Shown here piece after piece: positions 34,368-42,633 of a stretch of 64,000 bases of DNA (position 1 is its first letter; every line of letters begins with the position of its first letter). Where the stretch lies: contig NZ_JALJZZ010000003.1 of NCBI RefSeq assembly GCF_024171565.1, positions 310,001 to 374,000 on the forward strand, read 5' to 3'. A model generated the notes under the pieces. The model saw only the letters and a list, made by a program, of their open reading frames with translations. It had not been told where the DNA came from and did not search any database. The DNA is from Okibacterium sp. HSC-33S16. GTDB lineage: Bacteria > Actinomycetota > Actinomycetes > Actinomycetales > Microbacteriaceae. A program made the translations under genes and the position numbers.

Positions 34368-34997
34368 TCAGCGCAGGCCGGCGAACGCCATTTGCTCGAG
34401 GATGCGGCGCACTGCCTCCCGCTCGACACCGCCCTGTCCCGAGTACGGTGTCGAGTTGATCAACCCGAAGGTGGCGTGCGCCTTGATGCGAAGCTCGGCG
34501 ACGTCGACGGTCGGGTGGAGGTGCTGGAGGACCGTGACCCACAGCTCGACGTAGCGACGCTGCAGTGCCCGGACGGCGTGGCGCTCGTCGCCGGACAAGC
34601 TGTCAAGGTCCCGGTCCTGCACCCGGATGACGTCGGCGTTGTCGAGCGCGAAGCGAACGTGGAACTCGATCAGGGCCCGGAGCGCGAGTTCGCCATCCGG
34701 CGCGCGCGACACCACCAGTGTCCCGCCGTCGAGGAGACCCTGGCTGACCCCAACCAGCACGGCCGCGAGGAGCGCGTGCTTGCTCTCGAAGTGTCGGTAG
34801 ACCGCCGGCCCGCTCATGCCGACAGCGGCGCCGAGGTCTTCGATGGACACGCCGTTGAACCCGCGCTCGGCAAAATGGCGAGCCGCAGCCTCGAGCAGCG
34901 CCTCGCGGCGTCGAGCCTTCGCCTCGGTGCGGCCGATGCGCTCCTCGGGGGCGGCCAGAACTGTCGTAGGAGGGGCGACGATCGCGTCGTGAGCCAT
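34368..34997 (-). CDS. TetR family transcriptional regulator of the isovaleryl-CoA operon
   Basis: A 209-residue repressor-type protein. The TetR helix-turn-helix is at about 28-75: EALLEAAARHFAERGFNGVS, IEDLGAAVGMSGPAVYRHFESKHALL. The C-terminal half has no family-specific motif. It is divergent from the carboxylase-dehydrogenase operon, with two 18-bp palindromic sites in the gap. In M. tuberculosis a TetR gene (Rv2506) occupies the same position. ATG 34997 has GAAGGA 7 bases upstream; an upstream ATG at 35030 is rejected for lack of such a site. Confidence 0.9.
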   Translation of the reverse strand: MAHDAIVAPPTTVLAAPEERIGRTEAKARRREALLEAAARHFAERGFNGVSIEDLGAAVGMSGPAVYRHFESKHALLAAVLVGVSQGLLDGGTLVVSRAPDGELALRALIEFHVRFALDNADVIRVQDRDLDSLSGDERHAVRALQRRYVELWVTVLQHLHPTVDVAELRIKAHATFGLINSTPYSGQGGVEREAVRRILEQMAFAGLR

Positions 34998-35033
34998 GGC
35001 ATTTCCTTCGTGAGAACCGATGCTGGACATTCG

Positions 35034-35076
35034 GGTTAACACATACTAACCTCGAGCCAGTTAATGGTTCATAACC
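35034..35076. promoter_or_regulatory. Two TetR-type operator candidates
   Basis: Site 1 is GGTTAACACATACTAACC (35034-35051) and site 2 is AGTTAATGGTTCATAACC (35059-35076). Both have the form (G)GTTA-N8-TAAC(C), and their centres are 25 bp apart, on nearly the same face of the helix. They lie in the divergent gap between the TetR gene and the carboxylase operon. Confidence 0.72.
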
Positions 35077-35093
35077 GAGTGGTGTGAGCCGAC

Positions 35094-35111
35094 TGAACCA
35101 AGGAAGGTTCA
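35094..35111 (+). promoter_or_regulatory. Hairpin presenting the accD1 ribosome binding site
   Basis: TGAACC-AAGGAA-GGTTCA: the AAGGAA ribosome site sits in the 6-base loop of a 6-bp stem that ends at the A of ATG 35111. It may modulate translation. Confidence 0.45.
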
Positions 35112-36724
35112 TGCAGACACTGACCTCCGACGTGACTCGCTCGAGCGAGACCTTCGCGACCAACGATGCGGCGCAGCGCGCTCTCGTGGCCGATCTCCGG
35201 CAGCGGCTCGCGGCCGCGGCGCTCGGTGGGCCGGAGGCGTCGCGCACCCGACACGTCTCCCGCGGCAAACTGCTGCCCCGGGAGCGCATCGACGCGCTGC
35301 TCGATGAGGGTAGCCCTTTTCTCGAGATCGCCCCGCTCGCCGCCACCGGAATGTACAACGACCAGAGCCCCGGCGCCGGGGTCATCGCCGGGATTGGGCT
35401 CGTGCACGGCCGACACGTGCTCGTTCTCTCCAACGACGCCACGGTCAAGGGCGGCACCTACTACCCGATGACGGTGAAGAAGCACCTCCGCGCCCAGGAG
35501 ATCGCGTTCGAGAACCGGCTGCCGTGCATCTACCTCGTCGACTCGGGCGGGGCGTTTTTGCCCCTGCAGGACGAGGTCTTCCCCGACCGCGACCACTTCG
35601 GTCGCATCTTTTACAACCAGGCCCGGCTCTCGGCCGCCAAGATCCCGCAAATTTCGGCGGTGCTCGGTTCATGCACGGCCGGCGGCGCCTACGTTCCGGC
35701 CATGAGCGACGAAACGGTGATCGTTCGCAACCAGGGCACGATCTTCCTCGGTGGCCCGCCGCTCGTGAAAGCGGCCATCGGCGAGATCGTGACGGCTGAG
35801 GAACTCGGCGGGGGAGAGCTGCACGCGAGAACCTCCGGCGTGGTCGACCACCTCGCCGAGGACGACGCCCACGCCCTCGAGATTGTGCGGGATATTGTCG
35901 CAACGCTGCCCGAAGCATCCGCTCCTTCATCCAGTCCGGATCGCATCGACAGTAGGGACCCGCTGTACCCGATCGAGGAACTGTACGGGGCCGTGCCGGC
36001 CGACGTGCAGGCGCCGTACGACGTGCACGAGGTGATCGCGCGGCTCGTCGACGGCAGCGAGTTCGCGGAGTTCAAGAGGGAGTTCGGCACCACCCTGGTC
36101 ACCGGATTCGCCCGGCTGCACGGCCACTCGGTGGGGATCATCGCCAACAACGGTGTGTTGTTTTCGGAGAGTGCTCAGAAGGGTGCGCACTTCATCGAAC
36201 TCTGCGACCAGCGCGGCATTCCGCTGATCTTCCTCCAGAACATCGCCGGGTTCATGGTCGGTCGCGACTACGAGGCCGGCGGCATCGCCAAGCACGGCGC
36301 GAAAATGGTGACAGCGGTGGCGACGACGCGGGTGCCGAAACTCACGGTCATTATCGGTGGCTCGTTTGGCGCAGGCAACTACTCAATGTGCGGCCGGGCC
36401 TACTCACCGCGGTTCCTCTGGATGTGGCCGGCGAGCCGCATCTCGGTGATGGGCGGCGCGCAGGCGGCCGGGGTGCTCGCGACCGTCAAGCGCGACCAGC
36501 ACGACGCGGCAGGCACCGACTGGTCGGCCGACGAGGAAACGGCGTTCCAGGCGCCGATCCGCCGCCAGTTCGACGAACAGGGCAGCCCGTATTACTCCAC
36601 GGCGCGACTGTGGGATGACGGGGTGATCGACCCGGCCGACACCCGTCGAGTCCTCGGCCTTGCACTCGACGTCTGCGCCCGCAGGCCCCTTCCCGAGCCG
36701 AACTTCGGCCTGTTCCGGATGTGA
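35111..36724 (+). CDS. accD1: Acyl-CoA carboxylase beta subunit, probably methylcrotonyl-CoA carboxylase
   Basis: A 537-residue carboxyltransferase subunit. It has the crotonase-fold halves, with [32 protein letters not shown]-type sequence, [39 protein letters not shown] and [18 protein letters not shown]. The [13 protein letters not shown] and YNDQSPGAG elements are those of methylcrotonyl-CoA carboxylase rather than propionyl-CoA carboxylase. It carboxylates 3-methylcrotonyl-CoA in leucine breakdown together with the next gene. AccD1 (Rv2502c) of M. tuberculosis is the counterpart. It overlaps the next gene by 4 bases. Confidence 0.9.
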   Translation: MQTLTSDVTRSSETFATNDAAQRALVADLRQRLAAAALGGPEASRTRHVSRGKLLPRERIDALLDEGSPFLEIAPLAATGMYNDQSPGAGVIAGIGLVHGRHVLVLSNDATVKGGTYYPMTVKKHLRAQEIAFENRLPCIYLVDSGGAFLPLQDEVFPDRDHFGRIFYNQARLSAAKIPQISAVLGSCTAGGAYVPAMSDETVIVRNQGTIFLGGPPLVKAAIGEIVTAEELGGGELHARTSGVVDHLAEDDAHALEIVRDIVATLPEASAPSSSPDRIDSRDPLYPIEELYGAVPADVQAPYDVHEVIARLVDGSEFAEFKREFGTTLVTGFARLHGHSVGIIANNGVLFSESAQKGAHFIELCDQRGIPLIFLQNIAGFMVGRDYEAGGIAKHGAKMVTAVATTRVPKLTVIIGGSFGAGNYSMCGRAYSPRFLWMWPASRISVMGGAQAAGVLATVKRDQHDAAGTDWSADEETAFQAPIRRQFDEQGSPYYSTARLWDDGVIDPADTRRVLGLALDVCARRPLPEPNFGLFRM

Positions 36725-38838
36725 GAACGATGCCCCAGCTGTTCGACTCTGTGCTCGTCGCGAACCGCGGCGAGATCGCCTGCCGCGTGATCCGCACCCT
36801 GAATACCCTCGGCATCCGCTCGATTGCCGTTTACAGTGACGCCGATCGGAATGCCAAACATGTGACGGATGCCGACAGCGCCGTTCGCCTCGGACCCGCG
36901 CCAGCCCGTGACAGCTACCTCTCCATCGAGGCGGTGATCGCCGCGGCCCGGCAGGCGGGAGCGACGGCCATTCACCCGGGGTACGGCTTCCTCTCCGAGA
37001 ACGCGGAGTTTGCCCGGGCCTGCGCCGACGCCGGGATCGTGTTCATCGGTCCTGGTGTGACGGCGCTCGAGGTCATGGGAGACAAGATTCGGTCGAAGAA
37101 CCACGTGGCGGCGAGCGGGGTGCCGGTGATCCCGGGGGACTCGCGGCCCGGCCTCAGCGACGACGAGCTCGTGGAGTCGGCCGAGCGGGTCGGGTATCCG
37201 CTGCTGATCAAGCCCAGTGCCGGCGGAGGCGGAAAGGGCATGGAGATCGTGCGGGAGGCCGCCGGGCTTCGGGACGCCCTCGCCACCGCACGCCGGGTGG
37301 CGGCGGCGGCGTTCGGCGATGACACGCTCTTTCTCGAGCGACTCATCACCGAACCGCGGCACATCGAGGTGCAACTGCTCGCCGATACCCACGGGACCGT
37401 GCTCTCCCTCGGCGAGCGCGAGTGTTCACTCCAGCGCAGACACCAGAAGGTGATCGAGGAGGCGCCGTCGCCGCTGCTCGACGCCGATACCCGCGCACGC
37501 ATTGGCGCGGCCGCCTGTCGGGTGGCCGAGAGTGTCGGATACGTCGGGGCCGGAACTGTCGAGTTCCTCGTTTCTGCCCAGGCGCCTGACGAGTTCTTCT
37601 TCATGGAGATGAACACGAGGCTGCAGGTCGAGCATCCGGTGACCGAGCTCGTGACCGGGGTTGACCTCGTAGCCGAGCAAGTGCGCATCGCGGCTGGGGA
37701 GCCGCTGAGGGTCAGCCAGGGCGACGTTACCCTCTCCGGTCACGCCGTCGAGGCCCGGGTCTACGCCGAGAACCCCGAACGCGGGTTCCTGCCCAGCACG
37801 GGGCGGGTGCTCGCGCTCGTCGAGCCGACCGGTACGGGGATCCGGGTCGACAGCGGTCTCGCGGTCGGCAGTGAAATCGGCGCCTCGTACGACCCGATGC
37901 TGGCGAAGGTGATCGCGTGGGGCGCGACCCGGGCCGAGGCGCTGGGCCGGCTCGACCGGGCGCTCGCCGAGACCACGATCTTCGGTGTGCGGACGAACAT
38001 CGAGTACCTGCGGCTGCTGCTCGCCGAGCCTGAGGTGCAATCGGGCGACCTCGACACCTCGCTCATCGACCGCCGGGTCTCGTCGCTGAGCTTCGCTCGG
38101 CCCGACGATGAGCTTCTCGCCGCCGCTGCCCTCTGTGTCCACGCCGAGCGCTCGGCACCTGCGGCCGGCTCGGCATGGGGACGCCTCGACGGGTGGCGAC
38201 TGGGTGACCCGCGCCCGAGCGAGTACACCTTCACCATCGACGACGGGCGAACGGCCACGGTGAGTGTCCTCTTCAGTGGTGCCGAGGCATCCGTTCGGGT
38301 GAATGGGGGCGAGGCGCACACCGCAACGCTGCGGCGACTCGATGACGTGCGGTGGGCGTTCACGTGGCGGTCGAAGACACGGATGCTGTCACTTCTGCGC
38401 ACTCCCGCCGGCGTGTGGGTGAGGCGTGACGGGTTCAGCTGGGAGCTGCTCCTTCCCTCGCGGGCCGAACGGCTCGCCTCGCGACTGGCGGCGCTCGCGC
38501 GGCCGGGTGCCGCAGCAACTCCCGAGGTGCGCGCACCGATGCCAGGGACCGTGATCGCGGTTCCGGTCGAGACCGGCTCGGTCGTGGAGGCGGGAGCCAC
38601 GGTCGTGGTGGTCGAGGCCATGAAGATGGAACACAAACTCCTCGCCACTGTGAGCGGAACCGTATCGGTCTCGGTGGCGCCTGGCGACCTCGTGAAGCTC
38701 GACCAGGTCGTCGCGACGCTGAGCCCGGGTGAGGCTGACGCTGAGGACACTGCACCCGAGGACACTGAACCCGATGACACCGAACCCGCTGACACTGAAC
38801 CGCCCGCTATCCCGCCCGTCGAAGGAGACGCCGCATGA
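36721..38838 (+). CDS. accA1: Acyl-CoA carboxylase alpha subunit (biotin carboxylase plus biotin carrier)
   Basis: A 705-residue protein. The biotin carboxylase domain (about 1-450) contains [15 protein letters not shown], the ATP-grasp loop [12 protein letters not shown] and the [16 protein letters not shown] signature. A middle domain is followed by a biotinyl domain with EAMKMEH, biotinyl-Lys K635. A 25-residue acidic extension of five-residue DTEP-type repeats follows the biotinyl domain (described separately). GTG 36721 gives the usual 4-base overlap; ATG 36730 is the alternative. Partner of accD1. M. tuberculosis AccA1 is Rv2501c. Confidence 0.93.
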   Translation: MRTMPQLFDSVLVANRGEIACRVIRTLNTLGIRSIAVYSDADRNAKHVTDADSAVRLGPAPARDSYLSIEAVIAAARQAGATAIHPGYGFLSENAEFARACADAGIVFIGPGVTALEVMGDKIRSKNHVAASGVPVIPGDSRPGLSDDELVESAERVGYPLLIKPSAGGGGKGMEIVREAAGLRDALATARRVAAAAFGDDTLFLERLITEPRHIEVQLLADTHGTVLSLGERECSLQRRHQKVIEEAPSPLLDADTRARIGAAACRVAESVGYVGAGTVEFLVSAQAPDEFFFMEMNTRLQVEHPVTELVTGVDLVAEQVRIAAGEPLRVSQGDVTLSGHAVEARVYAENPERGFLPSTGRVLALVEPTGTGIRVDSGLAVGSEIGASYDPMLAKVIAWGATRAEALGRLDRALAETTIFGVRTNIEYLRLLLAEPEVQSGDLDTSLIDRRVSSLSFARPDDELLAAAALCVHAERSAPAAGSAWGRLDGWRLGDPRPSEYTFTIDDGRTATVSVLFSGAEASVRVNGGEAHTATLRRLDDVRWAFTWRSKTRMLSLLRTPAGVWVRRDGFSWELLLPSRAERLASRLAALARPGAAATPEVRAPMPGTVIAVPVETGSVVEAGATVVVVEAMKMEHKLLATVSGTVSVSVAPGDLVKLDQVVATLSPGEADAEDTAPEDTEPDDTEPADTEPPAIPPVEGDAA
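38739..38810 (+). repeat. 15-bp tandem repeat coding an acidic tail
   Basis: Four consecutive near-copies of a 15-base unit coding (E/D/A)DTEP lie at the 3' end of accA1, beyond the biotinyl domain. Confidence 0.75.
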
Positions 38839-40001
38839 ACATCGAACTGACCGAAGAGCACCAGAAAGTTGTCGACGAGGTGCGCGAATTCGCCACATCG
38901 GTGGTCGCCCCGGCCGCGTACGAGTACGACACCCAGCGCCGCCTGCCGATGGAGATCATCGCCCAGATGGGGAAACTCGGGCTGTTCGGCTTACCCTTTC
39001 CGGTCGAGTATGGCGGCTCAGGGCGCGACTACCTGTCGCTGTGCCTCGCGGTTGAGCAGCTGGCCCGGGTGGACCAGTCCATTGCGGTGACGCTCGAGGC
39101 AGGAGTGGGCCTGGGTGCCATGCCGGTGTACCGGTTCGGCACCGACGCGCAGCGCGAGGAGTTTCTGCCGATGTTGGCGAGGGGGGAGGCGCTCGCCGGA
39201 TTCGGGCTCACCGAGGCGGAGGCCGGGTCCGACGCTGGCGCGACACTCACGAACGCGCACGTTGAGGACGGGCAGTGGGTCATTCACGGGTCGAAGCAAT
39301 TCATCACCAACTCGGGCACTCCAATCACCCGGCTGGTCACCATCACGGCCGTGACCGGGGAGAGCACCCGGGCAGACGGCAGCATCAAGAAAGAACTGTC
39401 GACGATCCTCGTCCCGACACCGATCGACGGGTTCACGGTTGAACCGGCCTACGACAAGGTGGGCTGGCACACCTCGGACACTCACCCGCTCCGGCTCGAG
39501 AACGTGCGTGTGCCCGAGGCCAACCTGCTCGGGGAACGCGGCCGTGGCTACGCCAACTTCCTCACGATCCTCGACGAGGGGCGAGTGGCATTTGCCGCGC
39601 TGTGCGCGGGAGCGGCGCAGGGCTGTGTTGACGAGGCTGTGGCCTACGCGAAGAAGCGCAACGTGTTCGGGCGCAGCATCGGCTCGAACCAGTACATCGC
39701 CTTCAAGATTGCGCGCATGGAGGCGCGGGCGATGAGCGCCCGGATGGCCTACTACGCGGCAGCGTCGAAACTGCAGGCAGGCAAACCGTTCAAGAAGGAA
39801 GCGTCGATCGCCAAACTGATCGGAAGCGAAGCGGCCATGGACAACGCCCGCGACGCCGCCCAGATCTGGGGTGGCTACGGTTTCCTCAACGAGAATACGG
39901 TGGCGCGGCACTACCGCGACTCCAAGATCCTGGAGATCGGCGAGGGCACGAGCGAAGTGCAACTCATGATCATCGCGCGCGAACTCGGCTTCCCGGCTTA
40001 G
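38835..40001 (+). CDS. Acyl-CoA dehydrogenase, probably isovaleryl-CoA dehydrogenase
   Basis: A 388-residue FAD flavoprotein. It has the two PROSITE-type signatures of the family: [14 protein letters not shown] (about 116-129) and [20 protein letters not shown] (about 345-364), then [11 protein letters not shown]. The segments [30 protein letters not shown] and [16 protein letters not shown] fit. It oxidises isovaleryl-CoA to 3-methylcrotonyl-CoA, as inferred from the carboxylase genes it overlaps by 4 bases. The catalytic Glu position alone does not decide between isovaleryl- and short-chain types. Equivalent of FadE19 (Rv2500c). Confidence 0.88.
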   Translation: MNIELTEEHQKVVDEVREFATSVVAPAAYEYDTQRRLPMEIIAQMGKLGLFGLPFPVEYGGSGRDYLSLCLAVEQLARVDQSIAVTLEAGVGLGAMPVYRFGTDAQREEFLPMLARGEALAGFGLTEAEAGSDAGATLTNAHVEDGQWVIHGSKQFITNSGTPITRLVTITAVTGESTRADGSIKKELSTILVPTPIDGFTVEPAYDKVGWHTSDTHPLRLENVRVPEANLLGERGRGYANFLTILDEGRVAFAALCAGAAQGCVDEAVAYAKKRNVFGRSIGSNQYIAFKIARMEARAMSARMAYYAAASKLQAGKPFKKEASIAKLIGSEAAMDNARDAAQIWGGYGFLNENTVARHYRDSKILEIGEGTSEVQLMIIARELGFPA

Positions 40002-40010
40002 GAGGAAACG

Positions 40011-40514
40011 ATGCCCAGCGACACTCCCGATCCCTCGGAGCTCACTCCGGTTGAACAGCGCGGACTCTACTTCGAAGAGTTCGACACCTCGGCGCGGTAC
40101 CTGCACCGCCCCGGCCGCACGGTGACCGAGGCCGACAACGTGTTCTTCACCACGCTGACCATGAACAGCCAGGCCCTTCACCTCGACCGGGCCTGGTCCG
40201 AGCGGCAGGAGTTCGGCCAGCGGCTCGTCAACTCGATGTTCACCCTGGCCACGATGGTCGGCGCCTCGGTCGGCCAGCTCACCCAGGGTACGATCGTGGC
40301 CAACCTCGGCTTTGAGTCGGTGGTCTTCCCGCACCCGCTGTACCACGGCGACACGCTCTACTCCGAGACGGTGGTCACCGCCAAGCGACTCTCGGCGTCG
40401 CGCCCCGGCCAAGGCATCGTCACGCTCGAACACACCGGCCGCAACCAGGACGGAATCATCGTGGCCACCGCGGTGCGCTCGGTCCTCGTGAAATGCCGGG
40501 ACACGTCATCGTGA
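40011..40514 (+). CDS. MaoC family (R)-specific enoyl-CoA hydratase
   Basis: A 167-residue hotdog-fold protein of the MaoC group. The hydratase segment FFTTLTMNSQALHLDR (about 44-60) has the Asn/His-type active-site pattern N-x-x-x-L-H seen in MesC/MaoC-like hydratases, followed by SVGQLTQGTIVANLGFESVVF. By position it hydrates 3-methylglutaconyl-CoA to 3-hydroxy-3-methylglutaryl-CoA. In M. tuberculosis the neighbour is Rv2499c. AGGAGG lies 4-5 bases before ATG 40011. It overlaps the next gene by 4 bases. Confidence 0.87.
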   Translation: MPSDTPDPSELTPVEQRGLYFEEFDTSARYLHRPGRTVTEADNVFFTTLTMNSQALHLDRAWSERQEFGQRLVNSMFTLATMVGASVGQLTQGTIVANLGFESVVFPHPLYHGDTLYSETVVTAKRLSASRPGQGIVTLEHTGRNQDGIIVATAVRSVLVKCRDTSS

Positions 40515-41335
40515 GCGACTTCGACCTCGGCCCGTCCCTGCTGTTCTGCCCCGCAGATCGTCCGGACCGATTCGAAAAAGCGAGCGAGCGAGCGGATGCT
40601 GTCATCCTCGATCTCGAGGACGCCGTACGTCCTGCAGACAAATCGGCGGCACGCGACGCGCTCACGTCACATCCGCTCGACCCTTCTCGAACCATCGTTC
40701 GGGTGAACCCCGCGTCGACGGACGACGGTGTGGCCGACCTCGACGCGCTCAATCGCACCGACTACCGCTGGGTAATGCTGCCCAAGGCCGAGAGCGAGGC
40801 AGACGTGGCGGCGCTCGGTGGCCGATACCGCGTGATCGCGCTGTGCGAGACCGCAGCCGGGGTGTTGGCCGCGCCGGAACTCGCGCGGCTCGATGCGGTT
40901 GCCGCGCTGATGTGGGGCGCTGAAGACCTGGTGGCGTCGCTCGGCGGTACCTCCAGCCGACGCGACGACGGCAGTTACCGCGATGTCGCCAGACACGCCC
41001 GCTCGCGGGTGCTTCTCGCGGCGGGCGCTGCCGGAATCGCGGCCATCGACTCGGTGTTTCTCGATATCGCCGACCTCGATGGTCTGCGGGTTGAGGTGAC
41101 GGATGCTGTCGCAAGCGGATTCCGCGCGACCGCCTGCATCCATCCCAGCCAGGTGGCCACGATTCGCACCGGGTACCGGCCAACGACGGCGCAGACCGAG
41201 GCGGCGACGGCTCTGCTGGCCGCGGCGGAATCCGCGGCCGGTGCCTTTCGGTTTCGGGGCCAGATGGTCGACGAACCAGCCCTTCGACAGGCCCGAATGA
41301 CCCTGGAATGGAGTCGAAAAACCGTCGAAAAATGA
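40511..41335 (+). CDS. CitE-like (HpcH/HpaI family) beta-hydroxyacyl-CoA lyase
   Basis: A 274-residue TIM-barrel lyase of the HpcH/HpaI and citrate-lyase-beta family. Landmarks are LLFCPADRPDRFEKA, ADAVILDLEDAV (metal ligands), RVNP with the conserved Arg, LPKAES, CETAAGVL, WGAEDLVASLGG and AIDSVFLDI. The M. tuberculosis counterpart Rv2498c is known to cleave (R)-HMG-CoA and (S)-citramalyl-CoA, so this gene can end the leucine pathway without a standard HMG-CoA lyase. Assignment of the substrate here is by gene order. GTG 40511 overlaps the MaoC stop. Confidence 0.87.
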   Translation: MSDFDLGPSLLFCPADRPDRFEKASERADAVILDLEDAVRPADKSAARDALTSHPLDPSRTIVRVNPASTDDGVADLDALNRTDYRWVMLPKAESEADVAALGGRYRVIALCETAAGVLAAPELARLDAVAALMWGAEDLVASLGGTSSRRDDGSYRDVARHARSRVLLAAGAAGIAAIDSVFLDIADLDGLRVEVTDAVASGFRATACIHPSQVATIRTGYRPTTAQTEAATALLAAAESAAGAFRFRGQMVDEPALRQARMTLEWSRKTVEK

Positions 41336-41480
41336 CCGTTGCCAAATCGTTACCTTGTATTCCGTCGAATGGCCTCCGAATGGTCCGGGGATGTCGGTGG
41401 ACTGACCTATCCTCGGAGGCAGGGTAGAGGGCAGGGGAGCCCCGTAAAACCCGGGAGAACACAGGAATCGGGGTAGCCCA

Positions 41481-42569
41481 ATGGCACGCTTGACGCCCCG
41501 GTTGTTCACGGCAGAAATGCCCACCGATTCGAGTGCGGGTTCCGACACCGGTGAACGCCCCACTCCGTCGGTTTCACCCACCCCCGAACGCACCGAGCAC
41601 CCGTCGGCACCGATTCCGGTGCTAGGGTCCACCGGCGGCATCGGCACCACGCTTCGCCGCACGGTCGGTCAAACCGACCTCGAGGTGTTCCCGCTCGCCC
41701 TCGGCACCAGCGTGTTCGGCTGGACCGCGCAGTCCGACGCGAGCGCCGCGATCCTCAACCGCTACTACGAGTTCGGCGGCAACTTCGTCGACACGGCCGA
41801 CAGCTACTCGGCCGGCCGCAGCGAGCACATCATCGGCAACTGGATGGCGCGCCGAGGCAACCGCGACGACATGGTCATCGCCACCAAGGTCGGCACTCAC
41901 CCCGACAACCCGGGCCTCGGGCCGGTCAGCATGGTGCGCGCGGTCGAGGCGAGCCTCGAACGACTGCAGACCGACCACATCGACCTGCTCTACTTTCACC
42001 TCGACGACCGGTCGGTTCCGCTCGAAGACAGCCTCGGAACGGCACAGTGGCTCATTGAGACCGGCAAGGTGCGCTACCTGGGTGCCTCGAACTTTGCTGC
42101 CGAGCGCCTCGTGGAAGCGCGCATCCTCAGCGCTGCCGGCTACCCGCGATTCGAAGCGCTTGAGACCCACTACAGCCTGCTTCACCGCCGGGCGTTCGAG
42201 GGAGACCTCGAGCTCGTGTCCCGCGGCCAGGGCCTCGGCGTCATGCCGTACTTCGGCCTCGAGAACGGGTTCCTCACCGGCAAGTACCGCAGCCGTTCCG
42301 ACCTCGACGACTCCGCGCGCAGCGTGCGGGTGTCCCGGCACCTCAACCGCACGGGCCTGCGCGTCCTCCACGCGCTCGACCTCGTCGCCCAGGAACAAGA
42401 CGCCCCGGTCGCGGCGGTTGCCCTGGCCTGGCTGCTCACCCGCTCCGGTGTCACCGCTCCCGTCGCGAGTGCCTCGCGGCCCGAGCAGATCGACGCGCTC
42501 GTGCAGGCACCGGCGCTGCGGCTGACGCGCAGCCAGGTCGTCGAGCTCGAACGCGCCACGCGCGCTTAG
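41481..42569 (+). CDS. Aldo/keto reductase
   Basis: A 362-residue NADPH-dependent AKR with a TIM barrel. Visible tetrad residues are Asp in FVDTADSYSAG, the Tyr of DSY, Lys in IATKVG and His in LLYFHLDD. The NADP-binding end is SGVTAPVASASRPEQID. The barrel starts at about residue 55; the preceding stretch is Ser/Thr/Pro rich and unlike AKRs. ATG 41481 has GGGGTAG just upstream; an alternative ATG at 41517 would shorten the extension only by 12 residues. A TATCCT hexamer at 41408-41413 may be the -10. Substrate unknown. Confidence 0.88.
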   Translation: MARLTPRLFTAEMPTDSSAGSDTGERPTPSVSPTPERTEHPSAPIPVLGSTGGIGTTLRRTVGQTDLEVFPLALGTSVFGWTAQSDASAAILNRYYEFGGNFVDTADSYSAGRSEHIIGNWMARRGNRDDMVIATKVGTHPDNPGLGPVSMVRAVEASLERLQTDHIDLLYFHLDDRSVPLEDSLGTAQWLIETGKVRYLGASNFAAERLVEARILSAAGYPRFEALETHYSLLHRRAFEGDLELVSRGQGLGVMPYFGLENGFLTGKYRSRSDLDDSARSVRVSRHLNRTGLRVLHALDLVAQEQDAPVAAVALAWLLTRSGVTAPVASASRPEQIDALVQAPALRLTRSQVVELERATRA

Positions 42570-42619
42570 CATCGCGCAAGCCCCCACCTCTGGCGCGTTC
42601 GGCCGAGCGTCACCTGTCG

Positions 42620-42625
42620 TAGTGT
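42620..42625 (+). promoter_or_regulatory. -10 element of the M16 peptidase gene
   Basis: TAGTGT ends 5 bases before the in-frame GTG 42631 and 8 bases before ATG 42634. Either could be the leaderless start. Confidence 0.4.
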
Positions 42626-42633
42626 TGAGGGTG

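Noticed and set aside
39018-40433. Minus-strand 471-residue open frame
   Set aside because: Antisense of the acyl-CoA dehydrogenase and MaoC genes; charged low-complexity shadow.
41414-41480. Riboswitch before the aldo/keto reductase
   Set aside because: G-rich leader with some pairing potential, but no conserved aptamer core that I recognise.
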